This document shows, in pieces, positions 43,612-56,317 of a stretch of DNA of 64,000 nucleotides (positions are counted from its first letter, which is position 1; each line of letters opens with the position of its first letter). The notes beneath the pieces are model-generated. The model did no database searches, had not been told where the DNA came from, and saw only the letters and a program-made list of their open reading frames with translations. Origin of the DNA: Serpula lacrymans var. lacrymans S7.9 (lineage: Eukaryota > Basidiomycota > Agaricomycetes > Boletales > Serpulaceae); the NCBI RefSeq assembly GCF_000218685.1, contig NW_006763291.1, forward strand, positions 3,351,443 to 3,415,442, given 5' to 3'. The position numbers and the translations under genes were made by a program.

Positions 43612-44148
43612 ATGGAACATCATGACCATGATCACCCAGCCCCTTCAGATCTCTCGCCATCGCAATTATCTCAACAGGTGCATAACAATGGCAGAGTAGA
43701 ACGGAGCAATAATGCGACACCCACCGAGAGCGTGTCTCAGATGCCAAGAGATGGTACGAGGGACCCAAGAGTCAATGGCATCACGAGTAACCTTCCGGAA
43801 GACTTACCCCCTAATGATCCACCCAATCCTGGCCAACGCCTTTCTAATCCCGGTATCACACAAAGCAGTGCAGGCATCACATCGAGGGCTAGAATTCCGG
43901 CCACTACAGCGACCGTGACAGTGAACGGTCATTCAACATCAGCACTGCGTCCCTCACCTGCTACGCTCTCTGATAGTGTTCCCACCGTCCTACATTTTGG
44001 TCCCTCGACAAACCCCAGCGACATTTTGGAGGGGCTGGATGAATTTATCGACCAGACATTTCTCAGACAGGACGGTGAAGTCAATTTTGAACGAGATTTT
44101 GGTCAATGGTTCAACCCAGATGATGAGGAATTACATGTCACTAGGTGA
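43612..44148 (+). CDS. Small unknown protein with acidic C-terminus
   Basis: 178 codons from ATG 43612, single exon. The N-terminal two thirds are polar and disordered, with His/Asp repeats at the start (MEHHDHDHPAP) and many Pro, Ser and Asn. The last 50 residues are acidic with bulky hydrophobics (DILEGLDEFIDQTF, FERDFGQWFNPDDEE), a pattern like a transcriptional activation region. No DNA-binding domain was found. The gene may have further exons downstream. Confidence 0.4.
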   Translation: MEHHDHDHPAPSDLSPSQLSQQVHNNGRVERSNNATPTESVSQMPRDGTRDPRVNGITSNLPEDLPPNDPPNPGQRLSNPGITQSSAGITSRARIPATTATVTVNGHSTSALRPSPATLSDSVPTVLHFGPSTNPSDILEGLDEFIDQTFLRQDGEVNFERDFGQWFNPDDEELHVTR

Positions 44149-44810
44149 TCAAGCTACCATAATTCAAGACGATGTTCCCAGTTTGTTTCCGTTGCGGTGC
44201 CTTGTATTTTCGTTTCGCCCGAGTCTGCCGTGCCACGTATTAGATGATGACTTGTTTTCTGTGACATCTATTAAACACGGCTTCCACGCTATCTGCTCAC
44301 CTTCTGATGATGATGTATTACATATTGTTTACGGGTACGGCGCCCTCTTGTGTACAGATATGACAGTGGCTGGGTTGTACGAGTTCTTTGGTTGCTTGCC
44401 AGTATGGTGGTGGTGTCCTTTGCTCAAACGGCTCCAGGATTACTTGTCCCACAGATAAGGTCAGTCCAAAGATAAGATAAAGGCCGCGGGAGATGAAATT
44501 AGATGAAAATGGGTGTGAGAGAATGGGGTGGTACTTTGTTTAGAAATCTGGCCGCTGTAGTGAGCGATCGTGGATTACTTTCTGCCGTTCTGCTTTATAC
44601 TTTTACCCAGCTTTGCCCCGCCTGGACACTTGGACGGAGGAAAACTTTTTTGGACTGCAAAGTTTTCTTTTGATCGCCCTTGGTAACCGCGCGGACTTGA
44701 CAACCTCGTGTTTTGGAGTACCACAGTTATATTAGACATGTGAGGCGTGCGGTCAAATCGCACTCGGGGCTGGTCAGTCCAAGCACATCATAACCGTTCA
44801 AACAAAAACA
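44149..44810. other. Intergenic, no gene seen
   Basis: Terminator of the left gene and promoter of the F-box gene. A plus-strand frame overlapping the end of the left gene (to about 44458) is not supported. Confidence 0.35.
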
Positions 44811-46446
44811 ATGCACAATTGTCTACACATCGCTGAAATCCTCTCCATCATCTTCCACCACATTGGACATCAGGATAATGACTCCCGCAGAACACTTGCT
44901 GCGCTCACCAGGACTTGCCGCACCTTTCATGAACCCGCCATCGCAGTTCTGTGGGCCAATTTGGATGATCTATCGCCGCTGGTTAGATGCCTTCCGAGGG
45001 ATCTGTGGATGATGACTTCTATGATGAGAGAAATTGTGCGTGTCCGACCCCTTTTCGTTCCTCGGCGTTAAACGTTTGTTGCAGACTCTCAAAAGACCCA
45101 TGTGTGCAGAAGACTGGGTCATATTCCGAAGATATTCGCGCCGTGTTCAATGTCTATCTATTCAATCATCGCAAACAACCCTCAGGATCTACAACCCAAT
45201 CGACCGACAGGTCATCCTCGCCCTTAGCCATCCACCCACCATTTTACCCCTGTTCCCTAATCTCCAACGGTTGGATTGCTTTGATTCTCGTGACGAAATA
45301 TTATCGTTCGTACGGCTCGTATTTGGACCCAAAATCACTCATCTTTCGCTGTCCATACTGGAGCACGACATGTCACAGCTATCCCTACTTCCGTCAGTGG
45401 GGGTGCTATGCCCCTCTATCAGAAGCGTTAGGTTCAGGTTGCACGGAGCGTCCCTCTTTCAGTCCCAGGTCATGTCCGACGCGGTGTGCAAGTGGGATTC
45501 CATCGAAAAGCTCGATTGTGGACTGCTCAACGAAAAGGCCCTAATACACCTCGCGGGCCTGGATTCACTGCGGTCTTTATCCTGCACGGTTTCCCAGCTA
45601 ATCTCTTATCCTAATTCTATAGGACACGGCTGCAATCCCACGTTCCCTAATCTCGAAGACCTGTCGCTTACGTCGGTGGATTCTTTCGTTTCCTTTTCTA
45701 GCTTCTTCCGGAGTATACGGTCGCTGCCAAAGAAATTGCAGTTCTATCTTGACGAAGAATTTCCCTCTGACGAGCTTCGTGATCTATTGGCTACGCTATC
45801 CACTAAATCTTCACACGACAACTTGCAAATTATCCACATAGAAGAGCTGATGGAACTTATGTCGCCGCGGCTTCACAGTACCATCACCATCGACACGCTC
45901 AGACCTCTCTTATCGTTCTCTCGGTTACAACTGGTTTTTATAGACACACTCTGCCCCATATCACTCGACGATGCTGCACTGACGGAAATGGCAGCAGCGT
46001 GGCCAAATCTCGGGACTTTATCTCTCAATACAGACCACGGCTGCCGAAGCCAGTCCCACGTCACCTTCAAAGGTCTCATATCCTTACTGAAGCTTTGTCC
46101 AAAACTCCACACCCTGTCGATGGTCGTTGATACAACGATACTCGACTTGCCAAAGTCTGGTCGGCCTGGAGGAGGTGTGTGTAATCGGAATATCACTGAG
46201 CTGACTTTGAGCGACTCGAAAATCGAAGACTCCATAAAAGTGGCTTCTATCTTATCCGATATCTTGCCCTGCGTAAAGGAGATATGTGCGTGGAGTTCGG
46301 AAACGCTTTTTTCTCTGCCTGAAGCGGAGGGGTATATACTGAAGTGGGAAGAAGTTGGCAAACTGCTTCGTGCTTTCGCGTCTGTGCGAGAGGAGGAAAG
46401 AGCATGGAAGGAGGATCGGAGCGTAGTAGGCGAGGTAGGGGTTTGA
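44811..46446 (+). CDS. F-box protein of the Agaricomycete type
   Basis: Exons 44811-45035 and 45085-46446 (intron 49 nt, GTGCGT..TTGCAG, in phase) encode 528 residues. The F-box lies at the N-terminus (CLHIAEILSIIFHHIG, then LAALTRTCRTFHEPAIAVLW). The linker with RCLPRDLW and the RRYSRRVQCL segment are standard for this expanded family. The rest contains leucine-rich, LRR-like strands (FPNLQRLDCF, ITHLSLSIL, FPNLEDLSLTSVDSF, WPNLGTLSLNT, CPKLHTLSMVV). By analogy it links a substrate, bound by the repeat part, to an SCF (Skp1-Cullin-F-box) ubiquitin ligase. The substrate is not predictable. This family is large and fast-evolving in mushrooms. Confidence 0.85.
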
Positions 46447-46758
46447 GAGCTCAACGCATTGGCAAGATCTTTGGATTGTCTTTTCACCTTTTTTTTTCCA
46501 CATTTCACGACACCAAGCATGAAACACATTGTGTAATTTACAGCATTTACCTATTTGGACAATATACAATACGCACCTTCAGCTTCAGAGAAACACTGAT
46601 AATCAGAACGATTGATAGGCGAGTGCATAATCATACTTTTGCATTGTAAGATCATAGAAGATGAATACTTAAGGCTACATGCGAAAGCCAACCATCATTT
46701 TCCACACGAAGCGCAACCCTATCACACCCATGACCAGTATCTCCATATAACAACACAC
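46447..46758. other. 3' flank region between convergent genes
   Basis: Shared terminator region of the F-box gene and RPS13. No further feature was seen. Confidence 0.4.
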
Positions 46759-47389
46759 TCATGCAATGAGGGTCGAGGCGGTCGACGAGTCGTATTTGAA
46801 GGTGGGGGGAATCTGCTGCTTGGTCTTGTAGTAGCGAGCAAGACGGTGGATACGGGACTCGATCAAGATGAGACGGAATTTAGAGTCCTTGTCCTTGCGG
46901 TTGACCTCAAGATGCTTGCGCACGGCCACCGCCTTTTTGACGAGGTGCCAAAGGTCCTCTGGGATGGATGGTGCCAATCCTATCCCCAAACAAAAGGCAT
47001 ATGAAGCAACAAGAAACCCAAATCAAAGTCGGAAGAAGAGTGTGATAGCCACGGCGCATGAATAGAAACGAAGGGAGGGATAAGATAAACACACGCACCT
47101 TGAGATTTGAGGATACGGAGGATTTTGTTTCCGGTGACGAAGCGCACTTGGGGGATACCGTGCGAGTCACGGAGGGTGACACCGATCTGGGAAGGGGTAA
47201 GACCCTTACGAGCCAGCTTGATGATGTGCTCTACGACATCGTCAGACGATGTCTTGAGCCAGGAAGGAGGAGAGCGCTTGTAAGGAAGGGCGGAGGACGC
47301 TGGGCAATGATATCAGTCCATGGAAACATATCATGCTTTTTGCAATAAAACATACAAATGCCCTTTCCGGGAGCGTGCATGCGACCCAT
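46759..47389 (-). CDS. RPS13: 40S ribosomal protein uS15 (S13)
   Basis: Exons 47356-47389, 47099-47299 and 46759-46979 encode 151 residues, exactly the usual length of eukaryotic S13. It starts [12 protein letters not shown] and continues [34 protein letters not shown] and [16 protein letters not shown]. After [20 protein letters not shown] and [18 protein letters not shown] it ends [10 protein letters not shown]. It is part of the small ribosomal subunit. The tiny first exon ending within codon 12 is typical of ribosomal protein genes. It is transcribed away from RPS6, with about 400 bp between the two start codons. Confidence 0.97.
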
Positions 47390-47788
47390 GGTGATTTCTA
47401 CGAGAATTTCTAATTAGTAAAAGCGTAGCATTATATCTCTTCAATGTGACACCTACAGATTTGGGGGATGGGACAAAGGTCTTGAGGATGTTTTGTCGCT
47501 GGGGCCGTTGGACGCGTTGAGGATCGAGGGAACCTTCGGTGGCGCAAGCCAAAACAGAATTGTGGCTGAACCGGCTATACAGTTGCAAACCTTATTTGGA
47601 TCCCAGCCACAGGTCTCGAAAATGTGCGCGTGTTTATACAAGCCTGAAAGGCACCTCAGCAAGATCAAGACCATTCAACGTCGTTACCGCCGACGGTGAC
47701 TAGGCCCATTTTCATTATCCAAGGTTCGTTCTAGTGCTGCAGTATTGAAAATAGCAGCAAGCCTGACATATTTTCTTTTCGTTGCAGT
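47390..47788. promoter_or_regulatory. Shared divergent promoter region of RPS13 and RPS6
   Basis: 399 bp between the two start codons. The RPS6 side appears to have a 5' UTR intron (about GTTCGTTC at 47723 to TTGCAG at 47787, one base before the ATG). Head-to-head ribosomal protein genes are likely to be co-regulated. No specific factor site was identified. Confidence 0.6.
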
Positions 47789-48726
47789 ATGAAATTCAAC
47801 ATCGCCAGTGCGTTCATGCGTTCATCTACAGTTTATATATGCGCCAGTACTGACCATGTCATCCAGACCCCGCAACTGGGGCCCAAAAAACCATCGATCT
47901 TGATGATGAGAGGAGATAGTAAGAGCTTTGTTGATTTTCTATTACGTCCTTCGTTGACTTGCTGGTTTCTGTTAGCCGTATCTTCTACGACAAGAAAATC
48001 GCTCAGGAAGTTCCAGCAGACAGCTTGGGGGATGAGTGGAAGGGTTACATTTTCCGCATCACTGGCGGTAACGACAAGCAAGGTTTCCCCATGAAGCAGG
48101 GTGTCCTCCTGCCTTATCGTGTCAAACTTCTCCTCGCCGACGGCCACTCCTGCTACCGCGCTCGCCGCACTGGAGAGAGGAAGCGCAAATCCGTTCGTGG
48201 TTGCATCATTGGTCCCGATATCGCTGTTCTCTCTGTCGTCATCATCAAGCAGGGTGAGAACGATATTCCCGGACTGACGGACAACGTTCTGCCCAAGAGG
48301 CTCGGTCCCAAGAGGGCCACGAAGATAAGGAAGTTCTTCAACTTGACGAAGGAGGATGATGTCAGGAAGTACGTTGTCAGGCGTGAGGTCACGAGTTCCA
48401 AGAAGGAAGGCGCGAAGCCCTACACAAAGGCGTGAGTAATCTATCCCTCTGCAAGAGAATCGATGACGCTCAATTTCATTGCTCGTTAGTCCTAAAATCC
48501 AGAGACTGGTTACTCCCGTTCGTCTTCAACGCCGCCGTCACTTGCGTTCCCTCAACCGCCGCCGGATCGAGCGTCAAAAGGAGCAGAAGACTGAATTCGA
48601 GTTAGTATTTATGCACATATATGTTATCTCTCTATTACTGATGATTCTTAAAGCACGCTTATGCAGAAGCGTGTGGCCGAGAAGAAGGCCAAGGTTGCTG
48701 CTGTCAAGGCTTCGCACCACAAGTAA
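47789..48726 (+). CDS. RPS6: 40S ribosomal protein eS6
   Basis: Exons 47789-47807, 47867-47918, 47976-48431, 48490-48600 and 48654-48726, all in phase, encode 236 residues. It begins [20 protein letters not shown]. Family blocks follow: [94 protein letters not shown]. The C-terminus is Lys/Ala-rich and ends ASHHK; the Ser cluster phosphorylated by S6 kinases in animals and yeast (RRxSS) is not present in that form. It sits in the small ribosomal subunit. Confidence 0.97.
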
Positions 48727-49039
48727 GCTGCTTCAAATCATACTTCAAATATCATGCGACCTCAACCATGTTTAAAGGACCGCTTAAAATGCTTCGGCAA
48801 CTTCTTCGGATTTTTCAGCATTTTTCATGTTGTTTTTGCTTCATATGGTACTTCATGTCGCGTCATGCCCTCACCTTACCAATATCTCATATTATGCATG
48901 AACCGTATGATAAAGTCTATTGAAGCGAATTCTTTGATAACTGTAAGGATGGGTTCAAATGGGGTACGTTCTAGTTGACATGATGAATACTGAAAGCTAT
49001 TCGAATGCAGTGATAATGGTACAAATGTATAACATCTAA
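48727..49039. other. 3' flank between convergent genes
   Basis: Terminator region of RPS6 and of the helicase gene; no other feature was seen. Confidence 0.4.
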
Positions 49040-52000
49040 CTATGCCCACATGGCACGGTATTTTTCGTCGAACTCCTTGAGTGCTTCGTTCACAACTTCG
49101 TAAACCCTCCAATCTTTGTCTGTGACTCCTTTTGGCCTCTTGAAATCGGATAGGGTGGCTCCTTCACTCGCATCTAGTGTATCAGCGGGGTCAAACGATC
49201 CGTAACCGCTATCAAGGTCGACATCAGGGTCCTCCACAGCTGCTTCCTTCGACGCACGCTCCAAGAGTTGCTCGAGCACTCCTCGAACAGTCATCAGCAC
49301 AAGGAAGAAGTCTTGTAAGAGATACCATATATCGCCTCGTCTGATACCATTTGCCTTGCTGAGAGCAGCAGTCTGCCCGTGGATGTAAAAGTCGAGTAAG
49401 TAGGCGTTTAGACCAAAGTGGCTGTCCGATGGTCCAGAAATGGCCGTGATATGACTGAATGAGGGGATAGCATGCTCGTTAAGATGAAGGCCTTGGCGAG
49501 CCGTGCGTGCAAGTTCTTGCACGGTCTGGAATTCATCTCCATGCCCAGAGTTTGCTACGAAAAGCGAACGAGCGGTGACAGGGATGCTGGTATCCCTCAA
49601 GTATGTACGGAAAGGTGTATCATCATCTCCAGAATTATCTGCCACGACTGGTCCACTTAAGGGTAGCTGGGAGTCCGATCCAAGTTTGTCGTGATGCTGA
49701 GAACCATATGTGAGCGCATAACCAACGAAAACGCGTAGAGTTTCTTGATCGTGCTCATTCAAGACTTGGCGAGCCTTCTTGTGAAGAGGAGGAAGCAGGA
49801 CCATAGATGGTGACTTTTTGATGAGAAGAGCAACATTCTCGTCCGTGGTGTACGTTTTCGGTAAGTAGCGACGGCCAAATAGGTGGCACATGAGCAAAAT
49901 GAAGTCCTTTTTAGCGTTTATCATGCTCGACTGGGCACATATTTTGTGCAGCACACCGTTTCGAAGTAGAGAGACAAGAGCAAGATTACTGGGTTCGGTG
50001 TAATACAGATGAGCAGCAATCCCAAAGAGGTTGAGTGGCTTCCCGCTATCGTCCAGCAAGTGAGCACGACGAAGATAGTCAATGCTGAAGCGCAAATGAT
50101 GAAGGAGTTGGTGGCGACCTGCATCGGATCCAAAGCTAATGTGTGGCAATCGCATGAGGCCTTGCACGGCCTGTACTGCAGTTGGCGCGTAGTCGGAACC
50201 CTCAAGTAAGTTGAATAGCCGCAAGCTAAGGGTCGACGTCAGAGGGAAATTACCACCAAGGGAAGGAAGTTTAGAGAGTATCAGACGCTGCACCCGATCC
50301 ATCGGAAGACCGTAGAAGACTACCTTCCCTAGGAGATCGAACCCACGGCGACCAGCACGACCAGCACATTGACGGTACTACACAATACTTATTACTTCAA
50401 ACTCCCACATGAACGAATGGACGACATACCATCAGAGCAGTTAAGAATGGGGAGTCTCCACAAAATACCGACGTTTTTGCTGGTGCGTTGATACCAAGTG
50501 CCAAAGTGCCTATACAAGTATTAGAATACCAGAAACAAATGAACTAGTGTCTGCAAGACACACCAGTTGCGATCACAACACGCAAGAAACCTTGTCGGAA
50601 CAAACTGAACATAATGTGTCAACATGCAGCGATTATGGGCCAAAAAAGATACTTACCTCTCAACTAGAGTCCTATACCGCTTGTTCATACCCGCATGATG
50701 AACAGCTATCCCTCTCCTAAGGCACTGTAGGGCCCACTCCGGGGCAGAGTTCCACCTCGACATTCCTCTGATATCGTCATTGAGGTCACTCTTGGAATAG
50801 GATGTGTGCTGTCCAGCAAACGAAAACTGTGGTTCAGGGTCTTCAGGATCGAAAGATGATTGCCAGGATCGCTCAGTTGTATCCATAGAATCAGGGGCAT
50901 CGGGGTCTTTCTTGACTTTCTTCGCTTTCTCTGCTTGCCGTTCGCGGTCTTTAGCACGAGCTAACCAATTTTCCCACTCGGCCATTTTGCGCTTGTGTTC
51001 CGCACTGGTGGAACGCCATCGTCCTTCCTTCTGTTGAAGGGCCTCCAAAAGATCCTGAGCCATGATTTCACAGTCCGTTCTGTCAAAGGAGAAGAGGATG
51101 GCAGGCTACGACAGAACATATGAGAATGATAGTCATAAAAGTCTCTTGAACTTACAAGGTCATTTTGTGCGTGCAAGTCGCATACCAGCCTGATTAGATT
51201 GCGCCGGTAGAGCAACCTGTCTGGTTTAGCATTCAAGGCGTCACTAGACAGGCTCGATAAACGGCTATCCTCCAGAGAGTGGATAACGCGAGACAAAGGC
51301 GATGATTTATCTCTCGGGTCAGACGTCGCTATCAAGGTCGATAACACTGCCTTCAAATCGGCCTCATAGTTGATTACATCAATTTGTTGCAGAAGCCTGT
51401 TGGAAGGGAAATAACGACCAGGTTCCAAAGACCCCAAATCACTCGATATTACGTCGCGACAGGACATCAGTGCTTCGTATAATGCCAGAGTATCTGAAGC
51501 CTCTAAGGAAAGGTCCGGAGGTAGAGACCGCGTGCCAAAGGAAAGTGTAGTGACTGGATGGAGAAACCTGAGGCGTTCGGTGGAGCGATAAGAATCAAGA
51601 CCTTGAAAGGTGTCGCGGGGCTCATATTGAAGGGCGTAGAAGAATTTTCGCAGATGCGAGTATCGATGAGGATGGTGAATAAACCTGTGCTTGAAACCGC
51701 GAGTTTCTTGTACGGATTGGAGCCATTTATTGAACAGCTCAGGCGAACCAACAGTAGCGGAGAGACCACTGCAAACAAGATAGAATGAGCACAAGCGGGT
51801 AAATGTGAACATTGAGCTCATACATAATGGGACAGGGTGCTAATAGCAAAATTTGCTCCCAGACGGCACCACCTTCTTGTTGCCCAATGGAGTGAATTTC
51901 ATCGAGAATAATCCTGACAGCAATAATTCAAGGACTCGAAGAACTGGCTAGATAAACGACTACAAAACGTACCGTTTGATTCGCGGTGTCCAAAGTTTTG

Positions 52001-55000
52001 CCAAAGGCGGAGATAGAATCATGGTAGCCAAAATTTCTGGTACGGTTATGAGAATTTGACAATTTTGAGGGTCATGGACTCGATAGTCCCGCGTATGAAT
52101 GGCCCAGCAGCTCCCTGAGAAAGAATATTTAGAATCTATCGCAGTCAAAAGTGAAACAACTTACGTCCATTCAAGTCCTTACTGAAACGAGCATAAACTT
52201 CAGCAGCAATTTGAGCAACAAGAGCTTTAGTTGGGGCAACGTAAACCAAGATGCCATTGTCCGAATCCCTCAAGACTTTTTCCATAGCGTAATAGGAAAT
52301 GAAAGTCTTTCCTGCACTAGTAGGAGCTGGATACTAGAGGTGAGAATGCGGCAAATAAGCATTTGCGGGCATGACTTACCAACGACGAGTAGGGATACAT
52401 TCTGATCAACGCAGTCAAGGACCTCACGTTGCCATGCGTCAGGTTTGAAAGCTACACGCTTATCTTCCTGGCTGTCCATACTCCTATCCATAAACTCTCC
52501 GAACAGCCGCAATTGCCAGGTTATGGGATGTTCCTGTATATGCATGAACTCATGTAACGGAGCTTTCGTCTTGGATTTGAGGAGTTTGATGAATTTGAAA
52601 GATAAACGCTGTTCATCTTTCAGGTCAGCTGAGCTGCCTACAGCTTCAAGATAGTCGGACAGTCCTAGGGAGATAAGAACGCTGGTCAGACATTTAACTA
52701 CTTCACTCGTCGCATGCCCTATTTCGATAGCCTCTTTGACAATACGCATGATAGCGACTGTATATTTATCTCGTGTAGTAGCTGATTCTCGTCCTTGTTC
52801 ATCAATCCACAAGGACAGGAGCAGATGGATTTGATATAGACGGATCTCTGCCGCGAGAGCAGGTTCTCTGCTCCTGGGATTCCGGTATAAAGTTTGAACA
52901 TTTTGGGCCTGAGTGGAAACCGAAAGTTTGCCGAGTTCTGCCAGTCGACCAACCCACCACTGGACGGAATCAGCCCCTTGTTTCTGGGTCTTCTTATCCG
53001 TGTTTTGTTTTCGAATCTCTTCCGCTTTCGAGAGCGGTTTTGCTTTTCCTGCCTTGACCTTTGGGGCCTGAGAAGGCTTTTGCTGAGAAGAGTCAGACGA
53101 AGCAAGAGAAAATGAAATGACACTGCGAACTGACTTTTGTAACAGGCTGCGCTACACGAGAGCCAACGGGAGGAATCTTGATTTGCTCGAGGGCAGCTCC
53201 CGAAGCTCCTGTGAGGGTACCAGCCTGATTCTGAAGATTCTTCATGAAACGCTGGTCAGAACGCAACTTTCGTTGTCGTTGCCTCTCATCCGTGGGCCTG
53301 GCATCCTCTCCACCGAGATGCTTCGGCAGGATTGCCTTGCGATGATTGTGCCAGTGTTGTGTGTCAGCAAAAAGTGTCCCTAGACTGAAATGTGAGGGAG
53401 TAGACTCGTCTTCGTCATCGCTTTCATCTTCATCCTCGGCAGCTACATGCACTACTGACAGCTCGGCATCGAATACAGGATTGCTGAATGGGAGGAGCTT
53501 TACGGGCTTTGACGTTGAAGAAACCTGCAGTTTTGTGGAAAGAGAGGAGATTTGAGAGGCAAGAGTAGAAAAATTAGGACTACGAAGTTTGAGATCTGCC
53601 CATATTGCCTCCACAGATTGAGAGATAACAGAGCCGACGAGATCTCGTAGTTGTTTTCCGTCATTCCGCACAAGGAAACAAAGAAGAGCAATAAAAACTC
53701 TGCCGTCGACATCGATGTCAGGGTTCAAGCTAGTAATAACGTCCTCAGCTGCGAAGAAAGCTCGTGGCAAAAATGACTGTGTCAACATCTTGACTAGTTT
53801 GGGGCTTATGGCCTCCACACGTCGGGCTCTCTCATGTGGCGTTAAAGTCTTCAGGAGAAGACAATGGGCTATAAATATGAAGAGCAACTCGTGGTTCGCG
53901 TTGGAATCGGAAGACAGGTAGACCTTGGCTAGCTTAGTAAGACTCGCTTCGATAGTGATCATCTCTTGACTTCTAGGTGTACAGAGAAGTTGAGTCTGGG
54001 AGGTGCGAGCATCGAATGCTGCTTCATCAAGAGCTTTAAGGCTCGCAGAATGGGCATCAGAGACAGAGGGTCCTTTAGCTAAGGATTCACGCTGTGATTC
54101 GTAGACGAAGGACGAGATCTGTATCAAGAACAATCGTTAGCAATGGTAATATATGATGACAACAATGATCTCACCCTTGAATCCCGGAACTCTGCTCCTC
54201 GTAGAAGTGTCACTGCTATGCCACTGGCCAGAAGATCAAGTAAGAAGACACGCTGACATAAGATCCTCTCTGCCGCCAGGCTGTCAATGTCTTTGGTTTC
54301 AAGCAGTCCACCATCGTTCATCATGACAAACATAGGCTATATGCTATATGTCAGTATCTTACACATATGCAAGCGGGGTTGGCCTCACCTTGGTCATGAA
54401 ACAATATTCGAGCCACTTCGGGTCAGAGAGACTTTCAAATGTATGCACTCGAAATTCAAGTTTATGCAGATGCTTGAAAAGTAGTCTCCGCGCAAGAGTG
54501 CGAGATGCAAAAACAAACTGAGAACTGCCTGTCTGTAGCGTGAGGTGCTTATTCTCTGCGATTCCAGCTCTTCCGTTAGCCGGCTTGTTCGGAGGTTCAT
54601 ATATGCGGGGAATACGAACCTTCCCAAAACACGATATCGAAAACAGCTGAACGAGTTGTGAAATCGTTCAAAATGCGTTCCAGAGAATGTATAGCATGTA
54701 AAATCTGGAAACTAGGCTCTGTTACGATAGGGGAATCATTAATTGACCAATACTGCATTGCTGAGCGTTACTGACCATTTTGACGTGCGATAGCAAGAAG
54801 AGGATCGTCCAGAACAAGTTGAAGCAGTGATTCACCTTGAAATTCGGTCAACGTTAGAAGTTCCTCAGAGTTCAGATGAAATCGTGCGATACCATCAATC
54901 ACAAACGGTTCACTTCCTGCATAATCACCCAGGAGATCCATCCACCTGGCTCTCCTACTCGTATCGACGTACCATTGTGAATCAACATGTTTCAGTGCCT

Positions 55001-55082
55001 GCTCGGCCGACAGAGATTTTGATTGAACATCGTCGCTGGATCGCAATTCTTCAGCAAATTTATCAAACTCCTCTAAATCCAT
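49040..55082 (-). CDS. DDX60-type SKI2-like RNA/DNA helicase
   Basis: A large multi-exon gene of roughly 1600-1700 residues, starting at ATG 55082. The first exon is 54776-55082 and joins in phase to the next ([17 protein letters not shown]). The N-terminal half has the DDX60 signatures [15 protein letters not shown] and [16 protein letters not shown]. Helicase motifs follow: Walker [10 protein letters not shown] (about 52310), [18 protein letters not shown], a DEIH box [13 protein letters not shown] (about 51895), [11 protein letters not shown] (about 50690) and [14 protein letters not shown] (about 50360). The C-terminal region to 49040 is helical, as in this group. Family: superfamily 2, Ski2-like. 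In animals DDX60 takes part in antiviral RNA responses and viral RNA decay; the fungal role is not established. Not every intron boundary was resolved, but no frame-breaking lesion was seen. Confidence 0.85.
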
Positions 55083-56317
55083 GACTGGAGAAGTTGCTAG
55101 TGATATAAATCCGGGTCAGGATTACTTAGAAAAGTCTTCGTGGTTTTGGCTTCAAATATACTCGGCAAACTGCCTCGAGGTAACCTCACGAACGCGCTAA
55201 GATACTAGAACCCTTCACAACGCCCCAGGCGCTCACGAATTCGCGGGATCTGCAGGCTGAACTGAGATTGATCTTTCCTACAGCGGAAATCTACTTACCT
55301 GGCTGATGTTGATAAAAACGAATCTTTGGATCCCCTGCAAGCACGATGGTTGGATCCAAGAGGTGCACAATGGAAAGTTTGGCCGTCTCGGACATCGCCC
55401 GGCCCATTTACATTGAATATCAAGAAACACGGTTGCATTGCTTTGTTTGTAGGTGTCCGTGTTCATCCAAATTCGTATCGCTGTATGAGAATTGTAACTC
55501 CAAAGTTACTTGAAAACATTGCAATAGCGCAGCAAAAGTTGTTTCTAGGTATCAGGAAACTCGCTTTATTCGACATTATGTGCTTGTGGTACAGACATGG
55601 TCAGGAGATTCCGCCTGCCCTCGCCAGCATTTCCTTAACAAGTGCGGCATTTTCCAGACCAATTGAAAGTGAGAGAAACGGCGTTCATATTGACCCAACC
55701 ATCATGATTTAGTTGTCATTTGCGACCTCTATTACTTCACAGCATATATAGCAAATGCTGAAGCTAAAGGCAAGGTTGGATCCGGAAGATGGTCGTGAAG
55801 CACTAGTAGGTTTCTCAAGTTTATAATCGCACACTTCACACTTGCGACATTAACCCAGCCTAAAAAGTACATCATCTCAACTACTTTTTTCGTTCGACCC
55901 CATAGAAAGCACTCCAATGGATATCGGCTTGTCACCTGCTCGTCCATGCTCTATTTTAGAACAACGCTCGGGGAAACCCCACCCCTACCTCTCGATGATA
56001 TGAACGGCTGCATATTGGGGAGACTACAAGCTTTATGATCAGCGCATGTCCTCTTGTGCTGACTCTCAAGATCAACTGTCCTATGTCTTGTGCTGCACCT
56101 TTGCGAAATATCGGTGCAATGCTACTCGCTGTCAGTGTTTTCCCTCCGAGTCAATGTAAGACCCGGAAAACCGCCCAACTCCAGTGGTCGGACCGGTCGG
56201 ACCGCGCTATCTACCCATTCCGCACATGAACAGTACATAAAGGCTGAGACTGATAGATACGAACTCTCGAGATCGAAACCCACTGCCTTCCCAGCAAATA
56301 TCTAGTCCAGTTTCTCC
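55083..56317. other. Intergenic, no supported gene
   Basis: Between the divergent helicase and aldo/keto reductase genes. A plus-strand frame at 55326-55712 (128 codons) has no recognisable motif and is not supported. Confidence 0.35.

Noticed and set aside
55326..55712. Plus-strand frame of 128 codons between helicase and aldo/keto reductase
   Set aside because: No family motif, no splice context, and it lies in a probable promoter region.
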